Of a stretch of 24,087 bases of DNA, positions 1-9,000 are shown piece after piece. The first letter of the stretch is position 1. The number at the start of each line of letters is the position of its first letter. Below the pieces are notes generated by a model that was given only the letters and a program-made list of their open reading frames with translations, was not told the origin of the DNA and searched no databases. The position numbers and the translations under genes are program-made. Source of the stretch: a virus; the IMG/VR virus record IMGVR_UViG_3300035162_003439, positions 1-24,087 of that record. The stretch is one strand, 5' to 3'.

Positions 1-1
1 C

Positions 2-3000
2 GAAATGAGAGAGCTCGTTCTTATTGACACGGATAGTAATGAGGATGGAACAGGAGAAGTAGAAGTTCAGGAGTTTGGTATTGTTGAAACTGATACAAAT
101 CTTCCGTACATAACCGGACTCGGAACTTTTGGTGCAAGAGTTAATTCTGGTGGTGGAGTTTCACTAACTTTCACTCCACAGCCAAATATTGCAGTTGATG
201 TTAAAACTTACACTCAAGCATTAAGAATTGAGGATGATAGTAGGGACCAAAGAAATTTTGGTAATGGACTATTTGTTACAAACTTTGCAAGATATGAAGG
301 AACAGAAAATGCGGTCAAGAAGACATTTACTTTGGAGCATAGATCTGCACCTATATTTGAGAAGTATTTCTTAGGAAATGATTCTGATATTATTAGTATC
401 AGCGCCAATTCAATTGAGATTCCGAATCACTTCTTTGTTTCTGGAGAAAAAATTCGTTATGATAGAAATGGCGGAATTACTTCATCTATTGGTATTGGTC
501 TAACAAATATTTCTGGAGTGGGTAATACGGAGTTCTTACCAATTGACACAGATTTATTTGTCATTAAAATTAGCGATAATAAGATACAACTTGCGTCTTC
601 TGCAGAAAATGCCCTTAAGAAGATTGCAGTTCCTATGGAAATCACAAGTGTTGGAATTGGAACTTCGCATAGATTTAGTGCAACTAATCAAAATTCAAGA
701 TGTCTCATCGCAATTGACAATTTAATCCAATCTCCAATTGTTTCTACCTCACAAACAACTGGTCTTTCCACTAATGTAAGTACCGTTGATAATATTATTA
801 AAATAAGTGGTATACAATCATACTTTGGATCAGATCTCGTAAAAATGGGTGACGAGATTATGAAGATTATGTCTGTCGGTGTAGGAAGTACAAACGCTGT
901 TAGAGTTAGAAGAGGACAACTTGGAACAAAGATTGGTACGGGAAACACTGGAGAACCAATTACTAAAGTTGTTGGGAACTATAATATTACAGATAGTGTA
1001 GTTCACTTTGCTGAAGCACCTTACGGTTTAGTTCCAATTGGTAGTACCACAAATCCACCAGATGAACGAGATTGGGAAGGTATTTCAGCAAGTTCTTCTT
1101 TCCAAGGAAGAATGTTCATGAGATCTGGTGTTGAAGATACTACACAAGATACCTACCATACAAATTATCTTTTTGATAGTCTTTCAAATAAATTTGATGG
1201 TAATACCTCGGTATATTCACTAACTTCCATTGGATCATCCGATATTACTGGAATTTCAACTGGAAATGCGATCATTCTTGTAAATGACATTTTACAAGGT
1301 CCTGGATTTAGTAGAGACTTTACATTGGGTGAAAATTCAGGTATTACTACTATTGCTTTCACTGGAACTGCTTCATCTACAATTACAGATGCTAATACTT
1401 CTGGATTACCTCTTGGTGGCGTTCTTCTTTCTCTTGGTTCTACTGAAGGATTTGGATATCAACCTTTAGTTTCTGCAGGTGCAACTGCTAAGGTTACTAA
1501 TGTAGGAGTTCTTACTGACGTTGCAATTGGCAATACTGGATCTGGATACAGAGTTGCTGAAAAGTATGAATTCCTTGTTGATACTAATGAGTTTATAGGA
1601 ATTGGTTCTACTAACGTGTTTATTCCTAATACGGGAAGTGTTCTTGATCTTCTCCCCCAATTGAATACTGGATCTAACTGTGAAATTGAGTTTGGAAGAG
1701 TTGCCGATCAATATGTCTCAGGAACTATTGTATCGTCCGCATCAACGTTTGTAAGATTTGATACGAACGATGCATTGTCCGTGGGAATTCCTACAGGAAC
1801 TAGAGCTCGCGTTATTGTATCAAATCCTCCAATTGGATTTGTTAATATTAGTGCTGCTTCTACAAGTGTTGGCATTGAAACTTCAAAATATCACGTTGGA
1901 TTTGCAACCATTATTAATGGAAACGTCTCCACTGCTATTTCTGTCACCAATAATTCTTCTCCAAGATTCTATCCTGCAAAATCAATCACTAATGTCGGAT
2001 ATAGTTCTATTACAGGTATAACAACTGTTACTACATCTACTGCTCATGGATTAAGTGAAGGTGAATCAATTGAGTTGTCTGGTATTGCATTTACTTGTAC
2101 ATACGCACCACCCATTAATGTCTCTGATGCCGATTATAATAATTTAACTGGTGTCACTACAATCACTACAGCAACACCACACCTCTTACAAGTTGGAAAG
2201 GGTGTTGTTCTGACAGGTATTGCATTCACTTGTGGTCTTGATAATGGTAGTTCTACTCACACATATCCAAGAACAACTGATCCTGCATATTGTGGAGTTT
2301 CAGTTATTGAAATTGTTAATTCCACAAAATTTGTTGTTAACACTGGTCCATCAACAGTTCCAACATTTTATCAAAGTGGTGGAACAATTCAAGGTGCAAT
2401 TATTGATGCTCCAAGGAAAAAGAATAAGTCTGCTACCGGAAATGATTTTGCATCTGGTGGATCTTCTGTATTAGCAGTTCTTTCACCCACATCATTTGTG
2501 GTTAATACTGGAGTCTCAACATGTCCTCACTTCTATAATAGATGTGGTAAAGTTAATAGGCCACTGTCTCTGTTTATTGACGATCCTTTAGCATATACAA
2601 ATATTCCTATTAGTTATGTTGGTGCAGCAAATTCTGGATTGAATGGAACAGTTGATATTGTTGTTGGTAATGGTTCTAGTATAGTTGATTTCTCTATCAA
2701 TAATAAGGGTATTGGGTATAAAGAAGGTGAAGTTCTTACAATTTCAACTGGTGGTCTTACTGGAATTCCTACAACAGGAACAACTAGCAACTTCAGAAAC
2801 TTTGAGTTGACAGTTCAAAAAGTATTCTCTGATGAGTTTACCGGATGGAGTGTTGGTGTTATCCAACCACTTGATGACCCATCATTTCTGTTTGATGGGG
2901 TAACTAGAGCATTTAATCTTTCCCTTGCAGGCAGTCAAATTTCTATTAGATCTCCAAGAGGATCTAAGGTTGATGTTGAAAAAGTTCTTATTGTCACTAT

Positions 3001-4423
3001 TAATGATATTCTTCAAGAACCAGGTAAAGGTTATGAATTCCCAGGTGGTAGTGTAATAAAATTTGCAGAACCACCAAAACCAGGTGATAGTTGTAAGATT
3101 CTTTTCTATAAAGGAACCGGAGATGACACTGATGTTATCTTTAGAGAGGTTATTGAAACTGTTAAAACAGGTGATACATTAACTCTTGGATATGATAGAT
3201 CTTCTGGACAACCTTCTACTTTACAAGAAGAACCAAGGACAGTAAACAACATCAATTCCACAGACCAAGTTCAAACTTTTGCATACTTTGGTCCAGGAAA
3301 CACTGAAGATGAAACTCTGTCAAGAAGAGTTAAGTGGTGCAGACAAACTGAAGATAAGATTATTAATGAAAAGCGTGTGGGAAAAGATAGAGAACTCTAT
3401 GAACCACAAATTCATCCATATGCATATATTACTAAGTCAGTTGGTATTGGATCTACAACAATCTATGTTGACAGATTAAGACCTTTCTTTAATGCAAGGA
3501 ATGAAAATGATACTGCCCTAACTTTCCAGAATAAATTTAAATTTGCAACTCAGACTGTGACTTCTGGAGCAGCAGCTACTGCTGTTGTAAGTGATACTGG
3601 GACCATCGCATCTATCGTCATATCTGATGGTGGTGTTGGATATAGCACCGCTACAGTTACTGTTGGATCTCCCTCTGTTGGATTTGTAACAGCAACAGCA
3701 AATCCAGTAATTGGTGTAGGAGAAACAATTTCTTCTATCACGATTACAAATGCTGGAACTGGATATACAAATACAAATCCACCTGTCGTTCTCATAAGTG
3801 AACCAAGTTATAGTGAAGAAGAGAACTTGGCTGGAGATTATGCTGGTGACTCCGGAATAATTGTTGGATTTGGAACAACTACAACCAGTGGACTCACTAC
3901 ACAATTTGTGTTTGATCTACACATCCCATTTGAGTCTAAATTGAGAGATGAATCTATAGTTGGAACAGCAGTAACCCTAAGTGGACTGGAACAAGGAGAT
4001 TTCTTCATTGTTTCAAATTCTAATGTTGGATCTGCAACAACATCAATTACATCACTTAATCAATCTGGTGGAACTGCAGGTGTTGGTAAATCCTTTGTTG
4101 ATAATGTTTATGTTGTTGCTCACTCAGAGAACATCATCAGAACAATTCGCTTGGATGCTGCTGGTGTTGGAATTGGAACAACTGTTTGTAGGAGAGTATT
4201 TACTAATGTAACTCAACCAAGATTTAATACTAGTGGTATTGGAACCCAATCTACATCAACCGTCTCTGGTTATGGTGACTATAGTTGGGGCAAAATTACA
4301 ATTGCATCAAGAGCAGGATTAAATACTTACACTGCATATACTGAAAATGGCATTCTTGGACTTACTACATCAACAAGAGTAGAGAGATCTACTCCATTGA
4401 AATTCAAGAACTACGTTACTTGA
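2..4423 (+). CDS. large virion structural protein, 5'-truncated by window edge (gene 7 position)
   Basis: The frame is open to the left edge. The first Met codon is at position 5, but the sequence there reads like protein interior, so the gene probably starts outside the window. About 1473 residues are visible. It is rich in Gly, Thr, Ser, Val and Ile with many short beta-strand-like repeats: GIGT/GVGST turns throughout, a 29-residue unit duplicated at 2012-2233, and two GxGY units at 3563-3799. A module with GDEIMKI and a following RRGQLGT lies at 794-970. Cys is scarce, and I see no signal peptide or membrane segment. It ends 40 bases before gp8, the place of baseplate wedge gene 7 in T4, but I see no direct gp7 similarity, so the gp7 role is positional inference. 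A virion (baseplate or fibre) role is likely from its neighbours and repeat style. TGA stop at 4421-4423. Confidence 0.75.
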   Translation, partial: EMRELVLIDTDSNEDGTGEVEVQEFGIVETDTNLPYITGLGTFGARVNSGGGVSLTFTPQPNIAVDVKTYTQALRIEDDSRDQRNFGNGLFVTNFARYEGTENAVKKTFTLEHRSAPIFEKYFLGNDSDIISISANSIEIPNHFFVSGEKIRYDRNGGITSSIGIGLTNISGVGNTEFLPIDTDLFVIKISDNKIQLASSAENALKKIAVPMEITSVGIGTSHRFSATNQNSRCLIAIDNLIQSPIVSTSQTTGLSTNVSTVDNIIKISGIQSYFGSDLVKMGDEIMKIMSVGVGSTNAVRVRRGQLGTKIGTGNTGEPITKVVGNYNITDSVVHFAEAPYGLVPIGSTTNPPDERDWEGISASSSFQGRMFMRSGVEDTTQDTYHTNYLFDSLSNKFDGNTSVYSLTSIGSSDITGISTGNAIILVNDILQGPGFSRDFTLGENSGITTIAFTGTASSTITDANTSGLPLGGVLLSLGSTEGFGYQPLVSAGATAKVTNVGVLTDVAIGNTGSGYRVAEKYEFLVDTNEFIGIGSTNVFIPNTGSVLDLLPQLNTGSNCEIEFGRVADQYVSGTIVSSASTFVRFDTNDALSVGIPTGTRARVIVSNPPIGFVNISAASTSVGIETSKYHVGFATIINGNVSTAISVTNNSSPRFYPAKSITNVGYSSITGITTVTTSTAHGLSEGESIELSGIAFTCTYAPPINVSDADYNNLTGVTTITTATPHLLQVGKGVVLTGIAFTCGLDNGSSTHTYPRTTDPAYCGVSVIEIVNSTKFVVNTGPSTVPTFYQSGGTIQGAIIDAPRKKNKSATGNDFASGGSSVLAVLSPTSFVVNTGVSTCPHFYNRCGKVNRPLSLFIDDPLAYTNIPISYVGAANSGLNGTVDIVVGNGSSIVDFSINNKGIGYKEGEVLTISTGGLTGIPTTGTTSNFRNFELTVQKVFSDEFTGWSVGVIQPLDDPSFLFDGVTRAFNLSLAGSQISIRSPRGSKVDVEKVLIVTINDILQEPGKGYEFPGGSVIKFAEPPKPGDSCKILFYKGTGDDTDVIFREVIETVKTGDTLTLGYDRSSGQPSTLQEEPRTVNNINSTDQVQTFAYFGPGNTEDETLSRRVKWCRQTEDKIINEKRVGKDRELYEPQIHPYAYITKSVGIGSTTIYVDRLRPFFNARNENDTALTFQNKFKFATQTVTSGAAATAVVSDTGTIASIVISDGGVGYSTATVTVGSPSVGFVTATANPVIGVGETISSITITNAGTGYTNTNPPVVLISEPSYSEEENLAGDYAGDSGIIVGFGTTTTSGLTTQFVFDLHIPFESKLRDESIVGTAVTLSGLEQGDFFIVSNSNVGSATTSITSLNQSGGTAGVGKSFVDNVYVVAHSENIIRTIRLDAAGVGIGTTVCRRVFTNVTQPRFNTSGIGTQSTSTVSGYGDYSWGKITIASRAGLNTYTAYTENGILGLTTSTRVERSTPLKFKNYVT
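794..970 (+). repeat. RG..GT-type module, copy 1
   Basis: A stretch of about 59 residues inside the large virion protein. It has the pattern hydrophobic strand, then GDEIMKI, then VRVRRGQLGT, then a Gly-rich loop ending in EPITKV. The same plan recurs at 12378-12573 in the DUF4815-type giant (GEEVIEY, then SISRGSNPIT and GTPVYKY) and at 17512-17685 in gp15 (DDEELFI, then LTVLRAQDKTTATEH and GAEVHVI). Similarity was judged by eye and the function is unknown. Confidence 0.5.
2012..2233 (+). repeat. in-frame duplicated 29-residue unit
   Basis: Copy 1 is at 2012-2098 and copy 2 at 2147-2233, each exactly 87 bases and offset by 135 bases. Both begin TG(I/V)TT(V/I)TT, carry a central His, and end GIAFTC; 17 of 29 residues are identical. 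Downstream a second pair repeats the motif FVVNTG.ST.P.FY (near 2325-2380 and 2495-2545), so the duplicated block may be larger. Both lie within the large virion protein and look like beta-structural domains. Confidence 0.75.
3563..3799 (+). repeat. GxGY beta-repeat pair
   Basis: Two successive units of the pattern GAxATAxV, then (T/G)xIxxIxI, then GxGY, then (P)xVxI. The first contains GAAATAVVSDTGTI and GVGYSTATVTV; the second contains ITITNAGTGYTNTNPPVVLI. The first unit is very close to one in gp14 (near 16296-16400: GAAATAVVSAAGTI and GLGYSTAPTITI). The genes even share the DNA string GGATATAGCACCGCT. Confidence 0.7.
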
Positions 4424-4428
4424 TGTTT

Positions 4429-4436
4429 GATAAATA
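4429..4436 (+). promoter_or_regulatory. T4-type late promoter before gp8
   Basis: GATAAATA, one base off the T4 late consensus TATAAATA (recognised by the phage sigma factor gp55). It lies in the 40-base gap after the preceding TGA stop, with 27 bases between the motif and the gp8 ATG. No clear Shine-Dalgarno sequence follows. Confidence 0.65.
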
Positions 4437-4463
4437 AAAAAAACTCCGTTTAACTGGCACAAA

Positions 4464-6014
4464 ATGGCTGCAATTATAACTGATCAAATTAGAATTTTGA
4501 ATGCGAAAAATTTTGTATCTGGAGTTAGTTCCAGTTCTAATGCATATTATTCGTTTATTGGATTACCCAATCCATCAGATTATCAAAGTGATTGGGATTC
4601 ATCTCCTCCTGCACCAAAAGATAATTTCTCCGAAGAGAATGATTATTGGGACACAATGATCGCTGTGAAAAAAATTAATTCCTCTGATGTTAGACAAGTA
4701 ATTCAAAAGAGAACTTGGACATCAGGTACAACTTTTGATATGTATCGTCATGATTATAGTGCTACCAATACTGCATCCGTGTCAGGTGCTACTAATTTAT
4801 ATTCAGCATCTTATTATGTACTGAATAGTGATTTCAGAGTTTATATTTGCCTACAAAATGGAACTAATCCCGACAATCCCAATGGAAGACCATCTCTAGA
4901 TGAACCGACGTTTACTGATCTAGAACCAAGATCTGCTGGATCCAGCGGTGATGGTTATATTTGGAAATATTTGTACACTATTAAAGCAAATGAAGTTGTC
5001 AAGTTTGAATCTACAGATTTCATGCCAGTTCCTGCTAATTGGGGATCAAGTGGTGATAATGCACCTGTAAGAGATAATGCTGTAGATGGTTCTATTAAAA
5101 TTGTAACTGTGACCAATGCCGGAGTTGGTATTGGAACTGCTAACTCAACATATACTAGAGTTCCTATTGAAGGTGATGGATCAGGAGCAGAATGCACAAT
5201 AACAGTTGGAGCAGACGCTAAAGTTAGTGGTGTTACCATTTCTAACCAAGGATCTAATTATACTTTTGGAAATGTAAACTTAATAGGTGGAAATGTTCCC
5301 ACAGGAACTACTATTCCAGAATTTAATGTTATCATATCTCCTCAAGGTGGTCATGGAAAAGACATTTATAGAGAGTTGGGTGCATACAATGTTTTATTGT
5401 ATTCTAGAATTGAAAATGATAACGAAAATCCTGATTTTATTACAGGAAACCAAATTGCAAGAGTAGGTGTTATTGAAAATCCAGAAGTTTCAACTGGAAA
5501 TGTATTAACCTCTGATAAAGCAAGTGTCCTTAGTGCCATCAAGTTGACCGGAATTGGATATAGTTCTGCTCTTTTTGATGCTGATTCAACATTTACTCAA
5601 ACTGTTGCGACAGCATCAACTGCTGTTGGTAGAGTTGTTAGTTACAATCAAACAACTGGTGTTCTTAAGTATTGGCAGGATAGAACTTCTTTTGGGTTTA
5701 CATCTGCTGGAGTTGGGATTACAAACCCAACATATGGATTTAATGTAGTTGAATTTACCTCTTCTCCAGATACTGGAGGAAATATTCAAATTACACCTTC
5801 AACTGGATCTGTTTTGGAGATTGACTCAAACTTTACTGGTATCACAACCGTAATAAATAATCGTACATATTATCTTGGTCAGTCATTTACGAGTGGAATT
5901 GCAGGTCCTGAAGTTAAAAAACATGCAGGAAATATTATTTACGTTGATAACAGACCTTCAATTACTAGATCATCTAACCAAAAAGAAGATATCAAAATTA
6001 TTTTGCAGTTCTAA
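4464..6014 (+). CDS. 8: baseplate wedge subunit gp8
   Basis: 516 residues. In T4, gp8 is a dimer in each baseplate wedge, assembled with gp10, gp7 and gp6. The C-terminus gives the clearest match: HAGNIIYVDNRPSITR and then EDIKIILQF parallel the T4 ending HSGEMIYMENRPPIIM and then EEINILFTF. In the middle, DGYIWKYLYTI matches T4 GDGYVWEYLFEI, and the N-terminal third has the expected WD, DYW and RTW features. T4 gp8 is 334 residues. Part of the extra length here is a Gly-rich insertion near residues 215-280 (about 5110-5300) containing AGVGIG, GDGSGAECTITV and NQGSNYTFG, a degenerate GxGY unit like those in neighbouring genes. The ATG is preceded by a late promoter but no clear Shine-Dalgarno. 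The next gene begins 6 bases after its stop. Confidence 0.93.
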   Translation: MAAIITDQIRILNAKNFVSGVSSSSNAYYSFIGLPNPSDYQSDWDSSPPAPKDNFSEENDYWDTMIAVKKINSSDVRQVIQKRTWTSGTTFDMYRHDYSATNTASVSGATNLYSASYYVLNSDFRVYICLQNGTNPDNPNGRPSLDEPTFTDLEPRSAGSSGDGYIWKYLYTIKANEVVKFESTDFMPVPANWGSSGDNAPVRDNAVDGSIKIVTVTNAGVGIGTANSTYTRVPIEGDGSGAECTITVGADAKVSGVTISNQGSNYTFGNVNLIGGNVPTGTTIPEFNVIISPQGGHGKDIYRELGAYNVLLYSRIENDNENPDFITGNQIARVGVIENPEVSTGNVLTSDKASVLSAIKLTGIGYSSALFDADSTFTQTVATASTAVGRVVSYNQTTGVLKYWQDRTSFGFTSAGVGITNPTYGFNVVEFTSSPDTGGNIQITPSTGSVLEIDSNFTGITTVINNRTYYLGQSFTSGIAGPEVKKHAGNIIYVDNRPSITRSSNQKEDIKIILQF

Positions 6015-6020
6015 AGAATT

Positions 6021-9000
6021 ATGCCACAGCAAACGAACCTTAATGTAGCACCATATTTTGATGACTTCGATCCGGTAGATGACTACCATAAGGTGTTATT
6101 TAAACCTGGATATCCAGTTCAGGCAAGAGAATTAACTACTTTACAATCAATTCTTCAAAATCAGATTGAAAAATTTGGTCAGCATTTTTTTAAAGAGGGT
6201 GCAAAAGTAATTCCTGGTAATACCGGATATACTCAATTATATTATTGCATTCAATTACAAAATACGTATCTTGGAGTTCCGGTAGCAGCATATGCTGAAC
6301 AATTAGTTGGAACTAAAATTATTGGAGAGTCTTCTGGTGTAAGTGCTGTTGTAGATAAAGTTCTTTTACCAGAAGATTCTGAGAGAGGAAATCTTACTCT
6401 ATACATTAATTATTTAAATTCTAGTACCACAAATAATGAAACTCAAACTTTCTCTGATGGTGAAAATTTAACATGCAATCAGATTATTTCTTCTGGTCTT
6501 CTTGGGAATACTAGTATTGCTATTGGAGCTCCTTTTGCAATAACAATTCCAGACGAGGCATCTGCTACTGGATCTGCTTTCCAAATTCAAGAAGGAGTGT
6601 ATTTTGTTCATGGTCATTTTGTTAATGTTAATACAGAAACTTTAATTCTTGATCAGTATGGGAATACACCTAATTATAGAGTTGGTCTATTCATAAACGA
6701 AGAAATTATAAATGCTGATGAAGACGACACACTAAATGATAATTCTCAAGGATTTAATAACTATTCGGCACCAGGTGCAGATAGACTTAAGATTTCTGTA
6801 AGTCTATTTAAAAAATCATTAACTGACTATAATGATGATCAATTTATTGAGTTAGCTATCATTGAATCGGGAAATATTAAATCCCAAACCAAAAGAGGAG
6901 ATCTTGGTGGTGGAGCAGGATATAAAGATTGGACAGATATTCTTGCAAGTAGAACATATGCAGAATCTGGCGATTATTATGTAAAGGCATTTGATTTATC
7001 TGTACACGAATCACTTAATAATGGAGTTGGAAATAGGGGAATATATAACGCAGGTCAATTAACTTTTGGAGGACAAACTCCAACTGATGACCTAATGCTG
7101 TATAAATTCTCTCCAGGTAGAGCATTTATACGAGGTTATGATATTGATATTACTAGTGTAACTTTTATTGATGTTCCCAAACCAAGAACAACCGCAACTA
7201 TTGAAGATCAATCAATAATTTACAATACTGGTCCAACATTAAGAGTCAATAGAACTTGGAGATCACCAAACGTTGGAGTTGGTAATACATATATTCTTAG
7301 TTTGAGAGACCAGAGGGTAGGTCTTGCTACAGATGGAACCGGTGGAACACCAGATCCTGCAGGTAGAGAGATTGGTGTTGCCAGAGTATATGATTATAGA
7401 TTAGAGTCTGGATCTTATGATACATCCAATGGAACTCTTAATGAGTGGAATCTTTCCCTGTTTGATGTTCAAACTACAGTAGATTTGGTTCTCAATCAAG
7501 CAACTACACTTTCAGTCCCTACTTTTGTTAAAGGTAATAGAAGTGGCGCAACTGCATTTATTAAAGATGCTGTTTCAAACTCAAATGCAGTATCACTTTA
7601 TGAGGTTGAGGGTGACTTTATTCCTAATGAAAGTTTGATATTTAATGGGGTTAATGATGGTAGAATTGCTACAGCAGTAACTGCTTATAATTTATCCGAT
7701 GTAAAATCTGTCTATGGAAGTAATAATAGATTAGTTGGAATCAATACCTTTGCTGCCGACGTTGTTCAAACCCCAACAATCGCAGTTGGAGTAGCAACAA
7801 TTACTAAAGCTTCTGGTGGAGTTAGCACTGTAAGAAGCACTAGTGATGCTCTTCCGGGATTATTTAAGGTTGGAAATCTTGTAGAATATACAAATCCATC
7901 AGCAACGATCACCGATCCCACTATGGGAAGAGTTACGAGTGTTGATACTGATTCTATTCAAATTGCTGCGGTTACTCCTGTTCCAGGAATTGTTAGAGGA
8001 TCTCTTCCCACTAGCTCAGTTGATGTTAATGATTTTAGATTAGTAACTACAAAACTTGATCCTTCTTCTGATAGCACCCTCTACACCAGACTGCCAAGAA
8101 CTGATATTGAATCTGTAGACTTTACTAATGCAAGTTTAACAATAAGAAAAGTTCTGAGTGTTGATATTGCTAGTGGTCAACTTTCTTCTAATATATCTGC
8201 AGAACCAAATGAAACATTTTTACCCTTTGATGAAGAAAGATATGCCCTGATTAGATCAGATGGAACAACTGAAGCATTATCCGCCGATAAACTCACTATT
8301 GCTAGTGGTGGAACAGCACTGAATATCTTTGGTCTTGGATCTGATGATACTGGTGCCTCTTTGATTGTATCGTTGAGAAAAGTCAAACCCACATCAAAAG
8401 TTAAAATTAAGAATAGAGTTAAATCAATAATTGTTGACAAATCAAATAATGCAGCTTCTGGTATTGGTTCAACAACTTTAAATGATGGTCTGGTATATGG
8501 TAATGGAAATTATCCTTATGGAACCAGAGTTCAGGATGCTACTATTTCTCTGAATGTTCCAGATGTTATTGATGTTCATGGTGTTTTTGAGTCTGCTGAC
8601 ACTAATAATGCCGCAGCACCAAAAATTTCTCTAATTAATATCAATAGTACCTCTACCACAACAGGAGAACTGATAGTTGGAGAATCTTTTATTGGACAAA
8701 CATCTGGAGCAAATGGCATTATCGCAGAAACCTTAACATCTGCACAGATTTCATACATATCCAAAAACGATAGTAAATTTATTGAGGGAGAGACCATAAT
8801 CTTCCAAGAGACCGGAATTCAGGCCATCGTGTCTGTTCTTACATCTGATAGTTTTGATATCTCTGAAAACTATAAATTTAGAACTGGTCAGGAAGATACT
8901 TTCTATGATCAAGGAAGAATTATAAGAAAGGAGAATAAGTCTGCTCCTGCTAAGAAACTGAAGATTTATTATAAGAGTGCATCTTTTGATTCGACAGATA

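Noticed and set aside
3518-3904. Minus-strand frame rich in Cys, Ser, Asn and Tyr opposite the GxGY repeats
   Set aside because: The composition is what the complement of Gly/Thr/Ala repeat codons gives. It has no known motif and no ribosome binding site.
5852-5859. AATAAATA inside gp8 as a late promoter for the giant gene
   Set aside because: It is 161 bases upstream of the next ATG and inside conserved coding sequence, unlike the other copies at 22-27 bases. Chance in AT-rich DNA is enough to explain it, so I did not list it as a promoter.
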